From JABMMZ01 sp044341025 (GTDB taxonomy: Bacteria > Bacteroidota > Bacteroidia > NS11-12g > UBA955): 64,000 nucleotides of DNA. Where the stretch lies: the NCBI GenBank assembly GCA_044341025.1, contig JBIISM010000002.1, forward strand, positions 282,251 to 346,250, read 5' to 3'. The notes beneath the pieces were generated by a model, which saw only the letters and a list, made by a program, of their open reading frames with translations, had not been told where the DNA came from and did no database searches. Of the stretch, positions 42,265-50,704 are shown one piece after another (position 1 is the stretch's first letter; every line of letters starts with the position of its first letter). A program made the position numbers and the translations under genes.

Positions 42265-42371
42265 GTTTGAATGAACTTAAAAATGACGTAAAGGTCGGTT
42301 TAATTTTGTTGTGCAATTTAAACTTTTGATTAGGATAATAGAAAACATTTCAAAGATTTCAATTTGTTACT

Positions 42372-42379
42372 TAAGTTTG
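42372..42379 (+). promoter_or_regulatory. -7 promoter element of the 42384 gene
   Basis: TAagTTTG at 42372-42379, four bases before the ATG at 42384. Confidence 0.4.
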
Positions 42380-42383
42380 TCCA

Positions 42384-43355
42384 ATGAAGTTTGGCAAAAT
42401 CTTACGTTTACTATTCTGTATGCTAATGCTTGTTTCAGTTCTTGAAACCAAGGCACAAATAAAACTTATTCATGCCGATGCAGATGATATTAAGAAGCAC
42501 AATGTTTCTATTATGATGTCTGTGCGTCCTTTAATTGGCATTGGACCTCAGTTGCGGTATAATTATTATCCAAGTAAACGCATTCGATTGCTTTACAATT
42601 TTTATTATCCTATGGTCGGAAATCCAGAAAAAGGTTATTATTCCGATTATTCAAAGCGCGATGTTTACCGACCAGATGCCAAACGAAAAGGGGCAATGAT
42701 TCATGAGTTTGAATTGGATTTTCACCTAATTGATTTTCACAAAAAGAAAGACATCAATGTGGCTTTGGCATGGGGCGCAACAGCAAATACAAGGACCTTA
42801 GATTATACCACCGTGCCCGGAGAAGTGCGCAGAATACTTGCGTTTACAGGTGGAACGCAATACATCAAAAGAAATGAACTGTTAAATGGAAGGGTAAATC
42901 ATGGGTATGAAGTTTATAATATTTCAGCAGCTTCTAATGAATTCATTAGAGAAAAAGTATACACCAATACCAGCTATTTAAATATGTTGTTTGGGTTTAA
43001 GTTTAAATCCATTTCTGCCAATGGAACCAAATCAGATTGGGGTGTTAAGTACAATGACATGCACTTAGAAACCTATGCCACTTTGATAGTGCCTATCGCA
43101 CACCAATTTCAAGCGGGGGTATTTAAAGATCCTTATGATTACGATTTAACACCCTCGCACAATGTTCTTGATCGGAAGGTTAAACCAGGTTTTAAGTTTG
43201 GTGTTTTTCACCGCAACAGCATTAAGAATTATTGGAGTATAGGGGCCGAAATTGGCCGTTATCCAACCATGGCTGCTAGAGTTGGAGCAGGGATGTTCTT
43301 TAATTTGTCTATGGGACTCAGTCTTAACTTTGGGAAAATTAAAACAATAGATTAA
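42384..43355 (+). CDS. Outer-membrane beta-barrel-like protein of unknown function
   Basis: 323 residues. The signal peptide (MKFGKILRLLFCMLMLVSVLETKA, 24 residues) is followed by alternating aromatic and polar strands (LRYNYYPSKRIRLLYNFYYP, EFELDFHLIDFH) and it ends in GMFFNLSMGLSLNFGKIKTID, close to a typical C-terminal beta-strand for BAM recognition, although the last residue is not aromatic. The whole length fits an outer-membrane barrel. I do not recognise a named family. Its end overlaps the convergent recO gene by four bases. Confidence 0.7.
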   Translation: MKFGKILRLLFCMLMLVSVLETKAQIKLIHADADDIKKHNVSIMMSVRPLIGIGPQLRYNYYPSKRIRLLYNFYYPMVGNPEKGYYSDYSKRDVYRPDAKRKGAMIHEFELDFHLIDFHKKKDINVALAWGATANTRTLDYTTVPGEVRRILAFTGGTQYIKRNELLNGRVNHGYEVYNISAASNEFIREKVYTNTSYLNMLFGFKFKSISANGTKSDWGVKYNDMHLETYATLIVPIAHQFQAGVFKDPYDYDLTPSHNVLDRKVKPGFKFGVFHRNSIKNYWSIGAEIGRYPTMAARVGAGMFFNLSMGLSLNFGKIKTID

Positions 43356-44062
43356 GCACTTAATACCTCACTCAAAATGCTGCGGCTTCTAAGTTCGAAA
43401 TGTTCAGAAACGTGGTATTGAAAATACCGGAGTAATTCTTCTATAACTTTTAACCTCAGATTTTTGTCTTTAGGTAAATGGGTAATCCCTTGGGTTAAGA
43501 TTTGAAATATAATGGCAGAGCTGTCTTTTTCTGCAATCGATTTTAAAGGCAATAGGGTTTCTATAAATGTGCCATTTTGTAGGTCTAGATAAGCGTCGTC
43601 TGTATACGATTCGCAGTTTGGGGAACAACCATAATGGTGAAGCACATTGAGCATTGTGAAGGGCAGTTGCCAAAAATGGATGTCAGTGTTTAAGCCAGGT
43701 ATTGCATCTTGGTATAAATAGTCAAATAGATTTTTATTTAACTCATTTTCTTTAAGCGTTTGTTGAATCAACTCGCAAAAAACTTGGTAAAAGGCTTGTT
43801 GTGAAAATGTTTTGAATTCTGGAGATGATTGGCAAGTTATGTCGAGTATGCGCTGCAGGTTGCTGTTTTTTTTATAATTCAAACTTAGTTCTACGGTGCT
43901 TAAAGGCTGTAAATAAGACATTTTTACTTTTCCTTTGTTTTTGTAAACACCCGGGATGTGAAAACCTACAAGGCCATATTGTTCGGTTAAAATATTGCAA
44001 ATTGCAGAAGATTCGCCATATTTTATGGTTCTTATAACAATTCCTCTAGTCTTGTTTTCCAA
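43352..44062 (-). CDS. recO: DNA repair protein RecO
   Basis: 236 residues. The N-terminal OB fold (TRGIVIRTIKYGESSAICNIL, GLVGFHIPGVYKNKGKV) and the helical C-terminal half with LLNVLHHYGC-like FTMLNVLHHYGCSPNCESY match RecO. It anneals DNA and works with RecF and RecR to load RecA; recF is at 28678. It lies three bases after porZ on the same strand, an arrangement known in other Bacteroidota. Only a few of the usual zinc-site cysteines (YGCSPNC) are seen. Confidence 0.92.
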   Translation of the reverse strand: MENKTRGIVIRTIKYGESSAICNILTEQYGLVGFHIPGVYKNKGKVKMSYLQPLSTVELSLNYKKNSNLQRILDITCQSSPEFKTFSQQAFYQVFCELIQQTLKENELNKNLFDYLYQDAIPGLNTDIHFWQLPFTMLNVLHHYGCSPNCESYTDDAYLDLQNGTFIETLLPLKSIAEKDSSAIIFQILTQGITHLPKDKNLRLKVIEELLRYFQYHVSEHFELRSRSILSEVLSA

Positions 44063-44065
44063 GGC

Positions 44066-46333
44066 TTAATGTACAAATAAGATTTTGCCAACTCGAGATT
44101 CTGTTCCCTCAGTATTAATGCAAAAAACCAAGTAAACGCCCGTAGAAACCCTCGTGCCATCAAAGTTTTTGCCGTTCCATTTTGCCAAACTTCCGTTTGA
44201 GAATGTTTGATAAACCAAGGCGCCATTGATGTCGGTGATTTTCACCAAAGTGTTGTCAGGCATGCCGGTTATAGCAATATCACCCTCAAAATTTGGTTTG
44301 ACAGGATTTGGGAATATCACCAATTCACTAAATTCTTTTGAAGCTTGAATGGCATCCGAACGGAATGATGCGATGCCTTGATCGGTTCCAAAGAATACCT
44401 CACCTGTTGCTTCCATTATTCCTATGCTCGTTACGTTGTCGGACATTAAAGGCGAATTCTCCATGGTGAAATGTTGCAATAAGGTTTCCCCATCGCTGTC
44501 GTATAACCAAGCACCTTTATTGGTGCCAAACCATCTTCTGTCTCCGCCATCGACTACAATGCAATTTACAATTTCAGATTCTAACAATTTACCACCCAAA
44601 TTGCTGTTGGATTCTACGGAAACAATAATTGATTGGGCATCGTAATCGCCACCTGTAAAGGCATTGTTTGGGTTTCTGATGCGCACAAACCCTTGATCGG
44701 TGCCAATTAGTAATTCGCCCGATTTTGTAAAAGCAATATCGTTCACAGCATTGCTAGGCAAATTGCCTGTGCCTTTGGCTGTATTGATTAATATTGAAAC
44801 ATCGTCGCTTGCATTGCTAAGGGTTTTTTCGTTAAACGCCAATATACCACTGCTCTCTCCAGGCGTTAATATCCATTTGTTGTTCTTGCTGTCTATTATT
44901 ATTTTGCCAGTTTTGTTGACGGGCAATTTGAAACTAGTAAAGACGCCTGATGGACTCATGCGCAGCAAGGCACTGTCAACATTGAAATTGCTTATCCATA
45001 AATTGTCGCGGTTGTCGCTTGCTAAGCCGCGAATAATGGTGTAAAACACTTGTTTTTTAAGTGGTGAATTGGTTTCGTTGTATATTTTACTGGCAACACC
45101 ATTGGTTAATTGTAAAATACCTCTGCCAAAGGTCCCGATATACAAGCGTCCATTTGATTTTTGATAGGATGCTGTAATGTAATCAAATAAAGGATAGGTG
45201 AAAGGATCGGTGGGCGAATTGCTCCATTCAAAATTATTGAAATAATAATATTTGTTGCCATTAAACGTTGGCGCATCTGTTGTTGGCATATAGCCGCCGG
45301 CCAAAGTAAACAAACTGCCATAGGCGTTGACAAAGGAAAATACATCGGTCGATCGCGGACCATTTGGGTAAAATACCTGCTCAGCACTCGGATGCATAAG
45401 CACAAGGCCATTTGATGGACTCGAATACCAAAATTGACCATCTATATCAAGCATACTTCGATTTAAAACATTGATGCCTTTATTGATTTCAATGCCATCT
45501 TTGTCTATTGAATAAATACTGTCGGCGAATGAACCAATAATTAATTTGTTGTGCTGCACCTCAATGTTTGAAATTATTCGTTTGCGCAAACTTGGTTTAA
45601 ATACTTGCCATGTATTGCCCGATTTTTTCATCAATTGGCTGTCTAATTCGGCATAGATAGACTGGTTAAAAGCTGCAAGTGTTTGCGATTTAATATTTGC
45701 GGCTATACTTAAATGCCAATTGGTATAGTCGGCTAAATTAATGCTTGGGTTGATAAATCCAGAATAGATACCCGATTTGCTGCTGATGAACAAGCTGTCG
45801 CCAAAAACAGTTGATGCATAGACATCAATTACAGTTCCTGTAGGACCTATGTTCAAATACGAATTTTTAATTTCATTCTTTTTGAAGTCAAATTCCAATA
45901 AGCCAAAAGATGTACTAATATAAGCCATACCATTGCTGATTTGTATATGGTGTATGGTCTTTTCGCCAACAATAGTTTTGCGAAAAATATCGTCGTTTTT
46001 TTCTATGGTTTTGTTTTTCACCATTTCAATGCGCGTGTCTGCATAAACAATGATTAAAGTGGAGGATGCCCAATCGTAGGTCATGCATTTAACCTTATAG
46101 CCAGAAAAGCCATTGGCAGGCGACAATCTTTCAGTCATGCCATCGGCTTTTGAATAGGAATACAGGCCATTAGCAGAGGCGCAATAAATTTTATCAGGGG
46201 TTTCACATAGGGCATTGACATTGCTGTATGGCAGGTGCACACGCCATTGACCAAGAGCAACCGGCTGGTAGGCCTTTGCTTGATAAAGGCAGAAAATGCT
46301 TGTGAATAATATTAATATCTGTTTAATAGACAT
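44066..46333 (-). CDS. porZ: Type IX secretion system surface protein PorZ
   Basis: 755 residues. Signal peptide 1-21 ends YQA. The start of the mature protein, VALGQWRVHLPYSNVNALCE, followed by KIYCASANGLYSYSK, is characteristic of PorZ. Two beta-propeller regions follow (about 25-330 and 335-640), with repeats such as LWISNFN, WFGTNKGAWLYDSDG and FFGTDQGIASF. A C-terminal sorting domain (LVIFPNPVKPNFEGDIAI, VYLVFCI, GKILFVH) ends the protein. PorZ sits on the surface and is needed to process cargo, together with the PorU sortase. The neighbouring gene three bases downstream is recO, a known PorZ context. The T9SS cargo genes in this window are at 3219, 14330 and 22556. Confidence 0.9.
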   Translation of the reverse strand: MSIKQILILFTSIFCLYQAKAYQPVALGQWRVHLPYSNVNALCETPDKIYCASANGLYSYSKADGMTERLSPANGFSGYKVKCMTYDWASSTLIIVYADTRIEMVKNKTIEKNDDIFRKTIVGEKTIHHIQISNGMAYISTSFGLLEFDFKKNEIKNSYLNIGPTGTVIDVYASTVFGDSLFISSKSGIYSGFINPSINLADYTNWHLSIAANIKSQTLAAFNQSIYAELDSQLMKKSGNTWQVFKPSLRKRIISNIEVQHNKLIIGSFADSIYSIDKDGIEINKGINVLNRSMLDIDGQFWYSSPSNGLVLMHPSAEQVFYPNGPRSTDVFSFVNAYGSLFTLAGGYMPTTDAPTFNGNKYYYFNNFEWSNSPTDPFTYPLFDYITASYQKSNGRLYIGTFGRGILQLTNGVASKIYNETNSPLKKQVFYTIIRGLASDNRDNLWISNFNVDSALLRMSPSGVFTSFKLPVNKTGKIIIDSKNNKWILTPGESSGILAFNEKTLSNASDDVSILINTAKGTGNLPSNAVNDIAFTKSGELLIGTDQGFVRIRNPNNAFTGGDYDAQSIIVSVESNSNLGGKLLESEIVNCIVVDGGDRRWFGTNKGAWLYDSDGETLLQHFTMENSPLMSDNVTSIGIMEATGEVFFGTDQGIASFRSDAIQASKEFSELVIFPNPVKPNFEGDIAITGMPDNTLVKITDINGALVYQTFSNGSLAKWNGKNFDGTRVSTGVYLVFCINTEGTESRVGKILFVH

Positions 46334-46635
46334 ATTGGTTTTAACTGAATTTGATGTGCTATGGTATGTTTTTAATCAATAATGACACAGACATGACTTA
46401 GCCATTCGCAAAAATAAGAATTATCTAAACATTTTGTTCAATAAAATCTTGTGCAGATTGAGATTAGAAAACTTACTTTTGCATAAATTTAATATGTGTG
46501 CAGCAGTTTTTAAACTTGTTTTTATGGCAATCAAATCTCTAAACAATTTGTTTTTATTTTGAGCGTTGATTTTAATAAAGAGGTAAGCCAATAACGAAAA
46601 GAAATTAAGCTGACAGTATTTTTATTGTATATTTT
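46334..46635. promoter_or_regulatory. Divergent control region between porZ and the LOG gene
   Basis: 302 bases without a gene. TActTTTG at 46474-46481 is a -7 element on the plus strand, which would give the LOG gene a leader of about 150 bases. No -33 TTG at 19-20 bases is found (TTG at 46449 is 22 bases away). A 22-codon ORF starting at 46494 lies in that leader but has no recognisable features. Confidence 0.4.
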
Positions 46636-47355
46636 ATGAGCAAACAAACATTTAACAAAGAGGAAATTAATTTTTTAGAAGGACCTCAATCTAGGGTTAA
46701 AGATTTTATCTTCACAGCTAAGGTAATGTTTGAATTTATTAAAGGTTTTAGGGTTCTGCATTTCGTAGGCCCTTGTATTACCATTTTTGGCTCCGCCCGT
46801 TTTAAGGAAGACCATCCCCATTATGAAAGCGCTAGGATTTTGGCGGGTTTAATAGCAAAAAAAGGGTTTACCATCATGACAGGGGGAGGTCCGGGTATTA
46901 TGGAAGCGGCGAATCGAGGCGCTGTTGAAGTTGGCGGAAAGTCGGTTGGATGCAACATCGTGCTGCCTTTCGAGCAAGACCCCAATCCTTACCTTCAAAA
47001 ATTTACCAATATCCGATATTTCTTTGTTAGAAAAGTACTGTTATTGAAATACTCATACGGCCTAGTTGCCATGCCTGGTGGATTTGGAACCGTTGATGAA
47101 TTGTTTGAAGTCTTGACCTTAATTCAAACCATCATGATAAAACGTTACCCAGTGGTTATTTTTGGACGCGAATACCATAAAAAACTACTTGAATATATGG
47201 ATGATATGATAGAAAGTGGAACCATAAGCCCAGAAGACAAAAACCTTTTTATCGTTACAGACAGCGCTGAGGAGGCGGTTGAATTTATAACAAAAAACAC
47301 CATCGTTCCATTTGGTTTAAAACCAAAAAAGAAGTTTAAATGGCTGTGGGAATAA
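46636..47355 (+). CDS. LOG-family protein (Rossmann fold, TIGR00730-like)
   Basis: 239 residues. The family marks are FGSARFKEDHPHYESAR, MTGGGPGIMEAANRGA, the PGGFGTVDELFEVLTLIQT stretch (PGGxGTxxE) and the arginine in FFVRKV. The LOG family hydrolyses nucleoside 5'-monophosphates, releasing base and ribose phosphate; plant members activate cytokinins. The longer N-terminus (about 40 residues) is usual for Bacteroidota members. It is followed 15 bases later by the thioesterase gene. No transmembrane segment. Confidence 0.88.
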   Translation: MSKQTFNKEEINFLEGPQSRVKDFIFTAKVMFEFIKGFRVLHFVGPCITIFGSARFKEDHPHYESARILAGLIAKKGFTIMTGGGPGIMEAANRGAVEVGGKSVGCNIVLPFEQDPNPYLQKFTNIRYFFVRKVLLLKYSYGLVAMPGGFGTVDELFEVLTLIQTIMIKRYPVVIFGREYHKKLLEYMDDMIESGTISPEDKNLFIVTDSAEEAVEFITKNTIVPFGLKPKKKFKWLWE

Positions 47356-47370
47356 AAATAATAAACAAAA

Positions 47371-47889
47371 ATGAGCAACATCAAAAAACCAAAAGATTCA
47401 TTCACCATTATGAATGAAATTGTACTTCCGAATGACACCAATACATTAAACAATTTAATGGGCGGAAAACTCTTGCACTGGATGGATATTGTGGCTGCAA
47501 TTTCTGCACAAAAGCACAGCAATAACATTGTTGTTACAGCCAGTGTTGATGGTGTTTCGTTTAAAGAGCCAATCCGTTTAGGTGATGTTGTTACCCTCGA
47601 AGCTTATGTTACACGTTCATTCAATACCAGTATGGAAGTGTATATTGAAGTGTACGCCCAAAATATCCCAAGAAATGAAAAGTACAAATGCAACGATGCT
47701 TATTATACGTTTGTAGCTATTGACTCAAGAAACAAGCCAGTCTTAGTGCCTACTATTGAACCAGAAACTGAAGTGGAAAAGCTCAAATACGAAGGCGCCT
47801 TAAGACGAAGACAAATTCGTTTGGTTATGGCTGGTAAGTTGAAAAAAGATGAAGCAACTGAATTGTTGGCTTATCTAAATGCAGAATAA
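47371..47889 (+). CDS. Acyl-CoA thioesterase, YciA-type hotdog fold
   Basis: 172 residues. The fold is marked by LPNDTNTLNNLMGGKLLHWMDIVAAISAQ (spread over about 19-47), with the aspartate of WMD as the probable active-site residue, and by VDGVSFKEPIRLGDVVTLEAYV. This is the cytoplasmic acyl-CoA thioesterase group (BACH/YciA). It releases fatty acids or short acids from CoA. It follows the LOG gene by 15 bases and probably shares its message; DedA has its own -7 box. The C-terminal helix is rich in lysine and glutamate. Confidence 0.9.
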   Translation: MSNIKKPKDSFTIMNEIVLPNDTNTLNNLMGGKLLHWMDIVAAISAQKHSNNIVVTASVDGVSFKEPIRLGDVVTLEAYVTRSFNTSMEVYIEVYAQNIPRNEKYKCNDAYYTFVAIDSRNKPVLVPTIEPETEVEKLKYEGALRRRQIRLVMAGKLKKDEATELLAYLNAE

Positions 47890-47918
47890 TCTCTAGGTTT
47901 TTATTCCCTTAGTTTTCT

Positions 47919-47926
47919 TACTTTTG
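47919..47926 (+). promoter_or_regulatory. -7 promoter element of the DedA-aroE operon
   Basis: TActTTTG at 47919-47926, four bases before the ATG at 47931, so the leader would be very short. Confidence 0.5.
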
Positions 47927-47930
47927 CCGC

Positions 47931-48581
47931 ATGGAAATTATCAAACACGGCCTAGATATTTTATTGCATTTAAATGTTTATCTAAAAGATTGGATAGGCG
48001 AATATGGTATCTGGATTTACGGCATATTGTTTCTAATTATTTTTGTTGAAACTGGTTTGGTGGTAATGCCACTGTTGCCAGGCGATTCTTTGTTATTTGC
48101 TGCAGGTGCTCTTGCCGCTTCTGAGGGTAGTTTGAACATTGCCATTCTTATTCCTTTGCTTATGCTAGCGGCATTGTTAGGCGATAACACCAATTATGTG
48201 ATAGGCAAGTATTTCGGTAAGCTCATTAAAAGCAAAGAGAAAATTCTGTTCCTGAAACGAGAACATATTGAAAAAACAGAGGCATATTATCAAAAATATG
48301 GCGGTAAAACGGTAATCATTGCGCGTTTTATCCCAATCGTTAGAACAGTTGCTCCATTTGTTGCAGGGGCTGGTTCTATGGCCTATAAAAAGTATATTGT
48401 CAATTGTGTTTTAGGCGCTGCTCTATGGGTTGGTGGTGTTACCACTTTGGGCTATTTATTGGGTAAGAACCAGTTTATTCAAGACAATTTTGAAATGGTG
48501 ATTTTCGGTATTATTGGCATTTCATTGTTGCCAATAGTGGTCGAATTTGTGAAAGCAAAAATGTCAGCTAAGAAAGCATAA
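47931..48581 (+). CDS. DedA-family membrane protein
   Basis: 216 residues with five to six membrane helices. FVETGLVVMPLLPGDSLLFAAGALA is the N-terminal re-entrant region (F/Y-x-E...PG) and ARFIPIVRTVAPFVAGAGSM is the family motif (R-F-x-P-x-x-R-T). DedA proteins are thought to move phospholipids or undecaprenyl phosphate across the membrane. It starts just after a -7 promoter element and ends one base before aroE, so both are cotranscribed. Confidence 0.92.
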   Translation: MEIIKHGLDILLHLNVYLKDWIGEYGIWIYGILFLIIFVETGLVVMPLLPGDSLLFAAGALAASEGSLNIAILIPLLMLAALLGDNTNYVIGKYFGKLIKSKEKILFLKREHIEKTEAYYQKYGGKTVIIARFIPIVRTVAPFVAGAGSMAYKKYIVNCVLGAALWVGGVTTLGYLLGKNQFIQDNFEMVIFGIIGISLLPIVVEFVKAKMSAKKA

Positions 48582-48582
48582 T

Positions 48583-49305
48583 ATGCCTTTACTGGGACTG
48601 ATTGGCTATCCACTGGCGCACTCATTTTCGCCGGAGTATTTCAAAAATAAATTTACAGAAGAAAATCTAAGCGATTGGGATTATCAAGCTTTTCCTATTC
48701 ATGAAATTGATGCATTGCCTGAATTGATAGCTTTACACCCTAACTTAATTGGATTTAATGTTACGATACCTCATAAAACAGAGGTGCTAAAGTATTGTCA
48801 TATTCTAAGTGAAGAAGTTGAGGAAATAGGAGCGGCAAATTTTATTTTAATTGATCCTAAAACAAAATTATTAAGTGCCTTTAATACCGATTTTTGGAGC
48901 TTTACTCAAAGTTTATTGTCATGGTATAAAGGAAATGGTCGCGCCTTGGTACTTGGCAATGGAGGCTCATCCAAAGCCATTCAGTACGCCCTGCAAAGGC
49001 TAGATGTTTCTTTCGATGTTTGTACCAGAAATGGAGCGCTAAATTATGGCAATATCAATTTCGGCATTTACACTTTGATTGTTAATTGTACCCCTGTCGG
49101 CATGAGTGGAAATTCAAATGCTGAAGGCTGTTTAGACCTTCCATACGAGCAAATACACAGCGCTCATTATTTTTACGATTTGGTTTACAACCCCGAAAAC
49201 ACCTCAATGATGCAAAAGTTTACAGACAATGGCGCAAAGGTGAAAAACGGTTTAGAAATGCTGCATTTGCAAGCAGACAAGGCTTGGGGAATGGTGAAAA
49301 GTTAA
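48583..49305 (+). CDS. aroE: Shikimate dehydrogenase
   Basis: 240 residues. YPLAHSFSPEYF is the shikimate-binding serine region; FNVTIPHKTEVL holds the catalytic lysine, and the partner aspartate lies in FNTDFWSF. The NADP-binding loop is VLGNGGSSKAI, and NCTPVGM follows as usual. It reduces dehydroshikimate to shikimate in aromatic amino acid synthesis. It begins one base after the dedA stop codon. The protein is a little shorter than the E. coli enzyme (272), as is common in Bacteroidota. Confidence 0.92.
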   Translation: MPLLGLIGYPLAHSFSPEYFKNKFTEENLSDWDYQAFPIHEIDALPELIALHPNLIGFNVTIPHKTEVLKYCHILSEEVEEIGAANFILIDPKTKLLSAFNTDFWSFTQSLLSWYKGNGRALVLGNGGSSKAIQYALQRLDVSFDVCTRNGALNYGNINFGIYTLIVNCTPVGMSGNSNAEGCLDLPYEQIHSAHYFYDLVYNPENTSMMQKFTDNGAKVKNGLEMLHLQADKAWGMVKS

Positions 49306-49379
49306 AAACTACTGCCCAAAATCCAAAAAACATTTTTCGGAAGGAAATTTCGGTTGTCGGTTTCATTTGATTTGTTTAC

Positions 49380-49558
49380 TGATTAATGAGCAAGCACGAC
49401 AGTCACGATTGCTATCTGGAGAGTTAAGCAATCGAAAATTATTTTGGCTTTATGAAGCGGATAATCGATTTCTCAATTCTTCAATTTATCGTTTTCTCAA
49501 TTTATCGATTCATCAGTTTCTCAATTTCTCGATCCATTAATTTCTCTTTCTTCCTTCA
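49380..49558. repeat. Dispersed-repeat remnant and low-complexity T/C-rich stretch
   Basis: At 49396-49440 GATTGCTATCTGGAGAG and AAGCAATCGAAAAT match the 3053/6012 repeat core with damage. From 49458 to 49558 short variants of TCAATTTATCGATT / TCTCAATTTCTCGAT occur about six times in a row. No gene is seen. Confidence 0.55.
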
Positions 49559-49984
49559 CTAATCCCTCAAATGCAATTCAACATCTTTGTTGTTGACATT
49601 CACAATAACCCAAGCTTCGTGGTTTTTTAAACGTAAAATTTTGCTTTTGTTTTCTTGGTTGGTGTTGTTTGGTTTGAAAACGATGTACAAATTATCGTCA
49701 CTTAATTTCCAAGTTCCTTTTTCTGAATAGTCAAGCAAATTATAGGCTTTATAAGTTAGGCTGTAATTGTCATCATTTTTCAAATCCAATTTGTAATTGA
49801 CGAATGCAGATTTGTAGGCATCGGTTTTATCGACACCCGCTTCATAGGCTTTGTCGATATACCACGTATTAACGACTCTTGCTTTTTTAGAGCGAAAACT
49901 CATTTTTGGTCCATCTTCATATATACATGAGGACATAAAAACCAATAGAGGAAAAATTAGTAAATAGATGTTTTTTAATTTCAT
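49559..49984 (-). CDS. Lipoprotein of unknown function (lipocalin-like)
   Basis: 141 residues from the ATG giving MKLKNIYLLIFPLLVFMSSC. The lipobox is FMSSC, so the cysteine at residue 20 would be acylated. The mature part (NTWYIDKAYEAG, KLDLKNDDNYSLTYKAY, GTWKLSDDNLYIVFK) has the W-x-strand pattern of small lipocalin-like lipoproteins common in Bacteroidota. No specific function can be assigned. It stands alone and is transcribed away from the tandem mini-lipoproteins. Confidence 0.75.
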   Translation of the reverse strand: MKLKNIYLLIFPLLVFMSSCIYEDGPKMSFRSKKARVVNTWYIDKAYEAGVDKTDAYKSAFVNYKLDLKNDDNYSLTYKAYNLLDYSEKGTWKLSDDNLYIVFKPNNTNQENKSKILRLKNHEAWVIVNVNNKDVELHLRD

Positions 49985-50141
49985 TTGATACAAAAATAAT
50001 TTTTTTATTGTGATTTAATCTCTTTTTTCAAAATCTTTGCCAGCCTTAAACGGAATTCTTCTGTTTTTGTTTTATTGATTTTTGCATGCGTCTATCAATA
50101 CTATCGATAACATTTGCTTCAGTTTGTGCCGTTCTGTAAGT

Positions 50142-50261
50142 ATGAAATCTTTAATTGCCCTATCCGTATTATTTGCTTTGCTCATCTGTTTGAGTAGCTG
50201 CAGTGGAAGTAGATGTTATGCTTCTCGAAAAAAACAATATTCTTGTGCGCATGCTTTTTGA
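50142..50261 (+). CDS. Mini-lipoprotein 1 (39 residues)
   Basis: 39 codons. MKSLIALSVLFALLICLSSC is a complete lipoprotein signal with the lipobox LSSC, so the mature part is only 20 residues starting at that cysteine. It contains SGSRCYASRKKQYSCAHAF: four cysteines counting the acylated one, a basic centre, and it ends in A-F. The next small gene has the same plan, which argues that both are real. No clear promoter was placed for this first copy. Function unknown. Confidence 0.6.
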   Translation: MKSLIALSVLFALLICLSSCSGSRCYASRKKQYSCAHAF

Positions 50262-50269
50262 TTTTGGCG

Positions 50270-50299
50270 TTGCTATTCTGAAAATTCAATGTACCTTTG
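50270..50299 (+). promoter_or_regulatory. Promoter for mini-lipoprotein 2
   Basis: TTG at 50270-50272, exactly 19 bases, TAccTTTG at 50292-50299; the ATG is at 50304. A full consensus match directly in front of a 38-codon gene. Confidence 0.75.
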
Positions 50300-50303
50300 T
50301 TTT

Positions 50304-50420
50304 ATGATGAAACGTCTGTTTCTATTTGCTTCGATTGCTTTGCTTTTAAGTGTAAGCAGTTGTAAAAGCGCCCGAATGGGTGGTGGAAAACAGAAAAAAC
50401 ATTGCAACTGTGCCTTTTAA
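50304..50420 (+). CDS. Mini-lipoprotein 2 (38 residues)
   Basis: 38 codons from ATGATG. MMKRLFLFASIALLLSVSSC is a lipoprotein signal with the lipobox VSSC. The mature part is only 19 residues: CKSARMGGGKQKKHCNCAF. Like mini-lipoprotein 1 it has a basic centre, two more cysteines near the end and a final A-F. It has its own consensus promoter. The two genes look like diverged tandem duplicates. Function unknown; such short basic, cysteine-tipped lipoproteins might bind metal or cell-envelope polymers, but that is a guess. Confidence 0.72.
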   Translation: MMKRLFLFASIALLLSVSSCKSARMGGGKQKKHCNCAF

Positions 50421-50431
50421 TTTTATTTAAT

Positions 50432-50704
50432 GTGAACTTGCTTTTGAAAATCTTACCGACACTTATTGAGTGGTTTTATTGGATCTTGCTTTTACTATGC
50501 CCTTTTATCTTGATTTCTGGTTTGGGCTTATACATTGGATTGCATTATGATTATAGAATCTTTTATGCTTCTTTGCCTATTGGATTTATACTAGGCGTTC
50601 TTTTTGCCCAGCGCATCAAACGCAAATACGGCACCAGCAATTTTCACGGCCGTCTATTAAGAATGCCTGAATTGGATGACTCGAATTCTAAAGGTAAAAT
50701 TTAA
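50432..50704 (+). CDS. Small membrane protein with two helices
   Basis: 90 residues from the GTG at 50432, 11 bases after mini-lipoprotein 2; an in-frame start further upstream would overlap that gene. Two membrane helices (about 12-33, WFYWILLLLCPFILISGLGLY, and 45-60, FYASLPIGFILGVLFAQ), then a basic and acidic tail (KRKYGTSNFHGRLLRMPELDD). No family recognised. It is probably cotranscribed with mini-lipoprotein 2. Its last four bases overlap the convergent rsgA end. Confidence 0.6.
   Translation: MNLLLKILPTLIEWFYWILLLLCPFILISGLGLYIGLHYDYRIFYASLPIGFILGVLFAQRIKRKYGTSNFHGRLLRMPELDDSNSKGKI

Noticed and set aside
46494..46562. 22-codon leader ORF before the LOG gene
   Set aside because: It follows a -7 box, but it has no regulatory run of codons, no signal and no hairpin attenuator.
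49458..49558. Possible origin or iteron array in the repeated TCAATTTATCGATT stretch
   Set aside because: The units vary in length and sequence; no DnaA boxes or replication genes are next to it.
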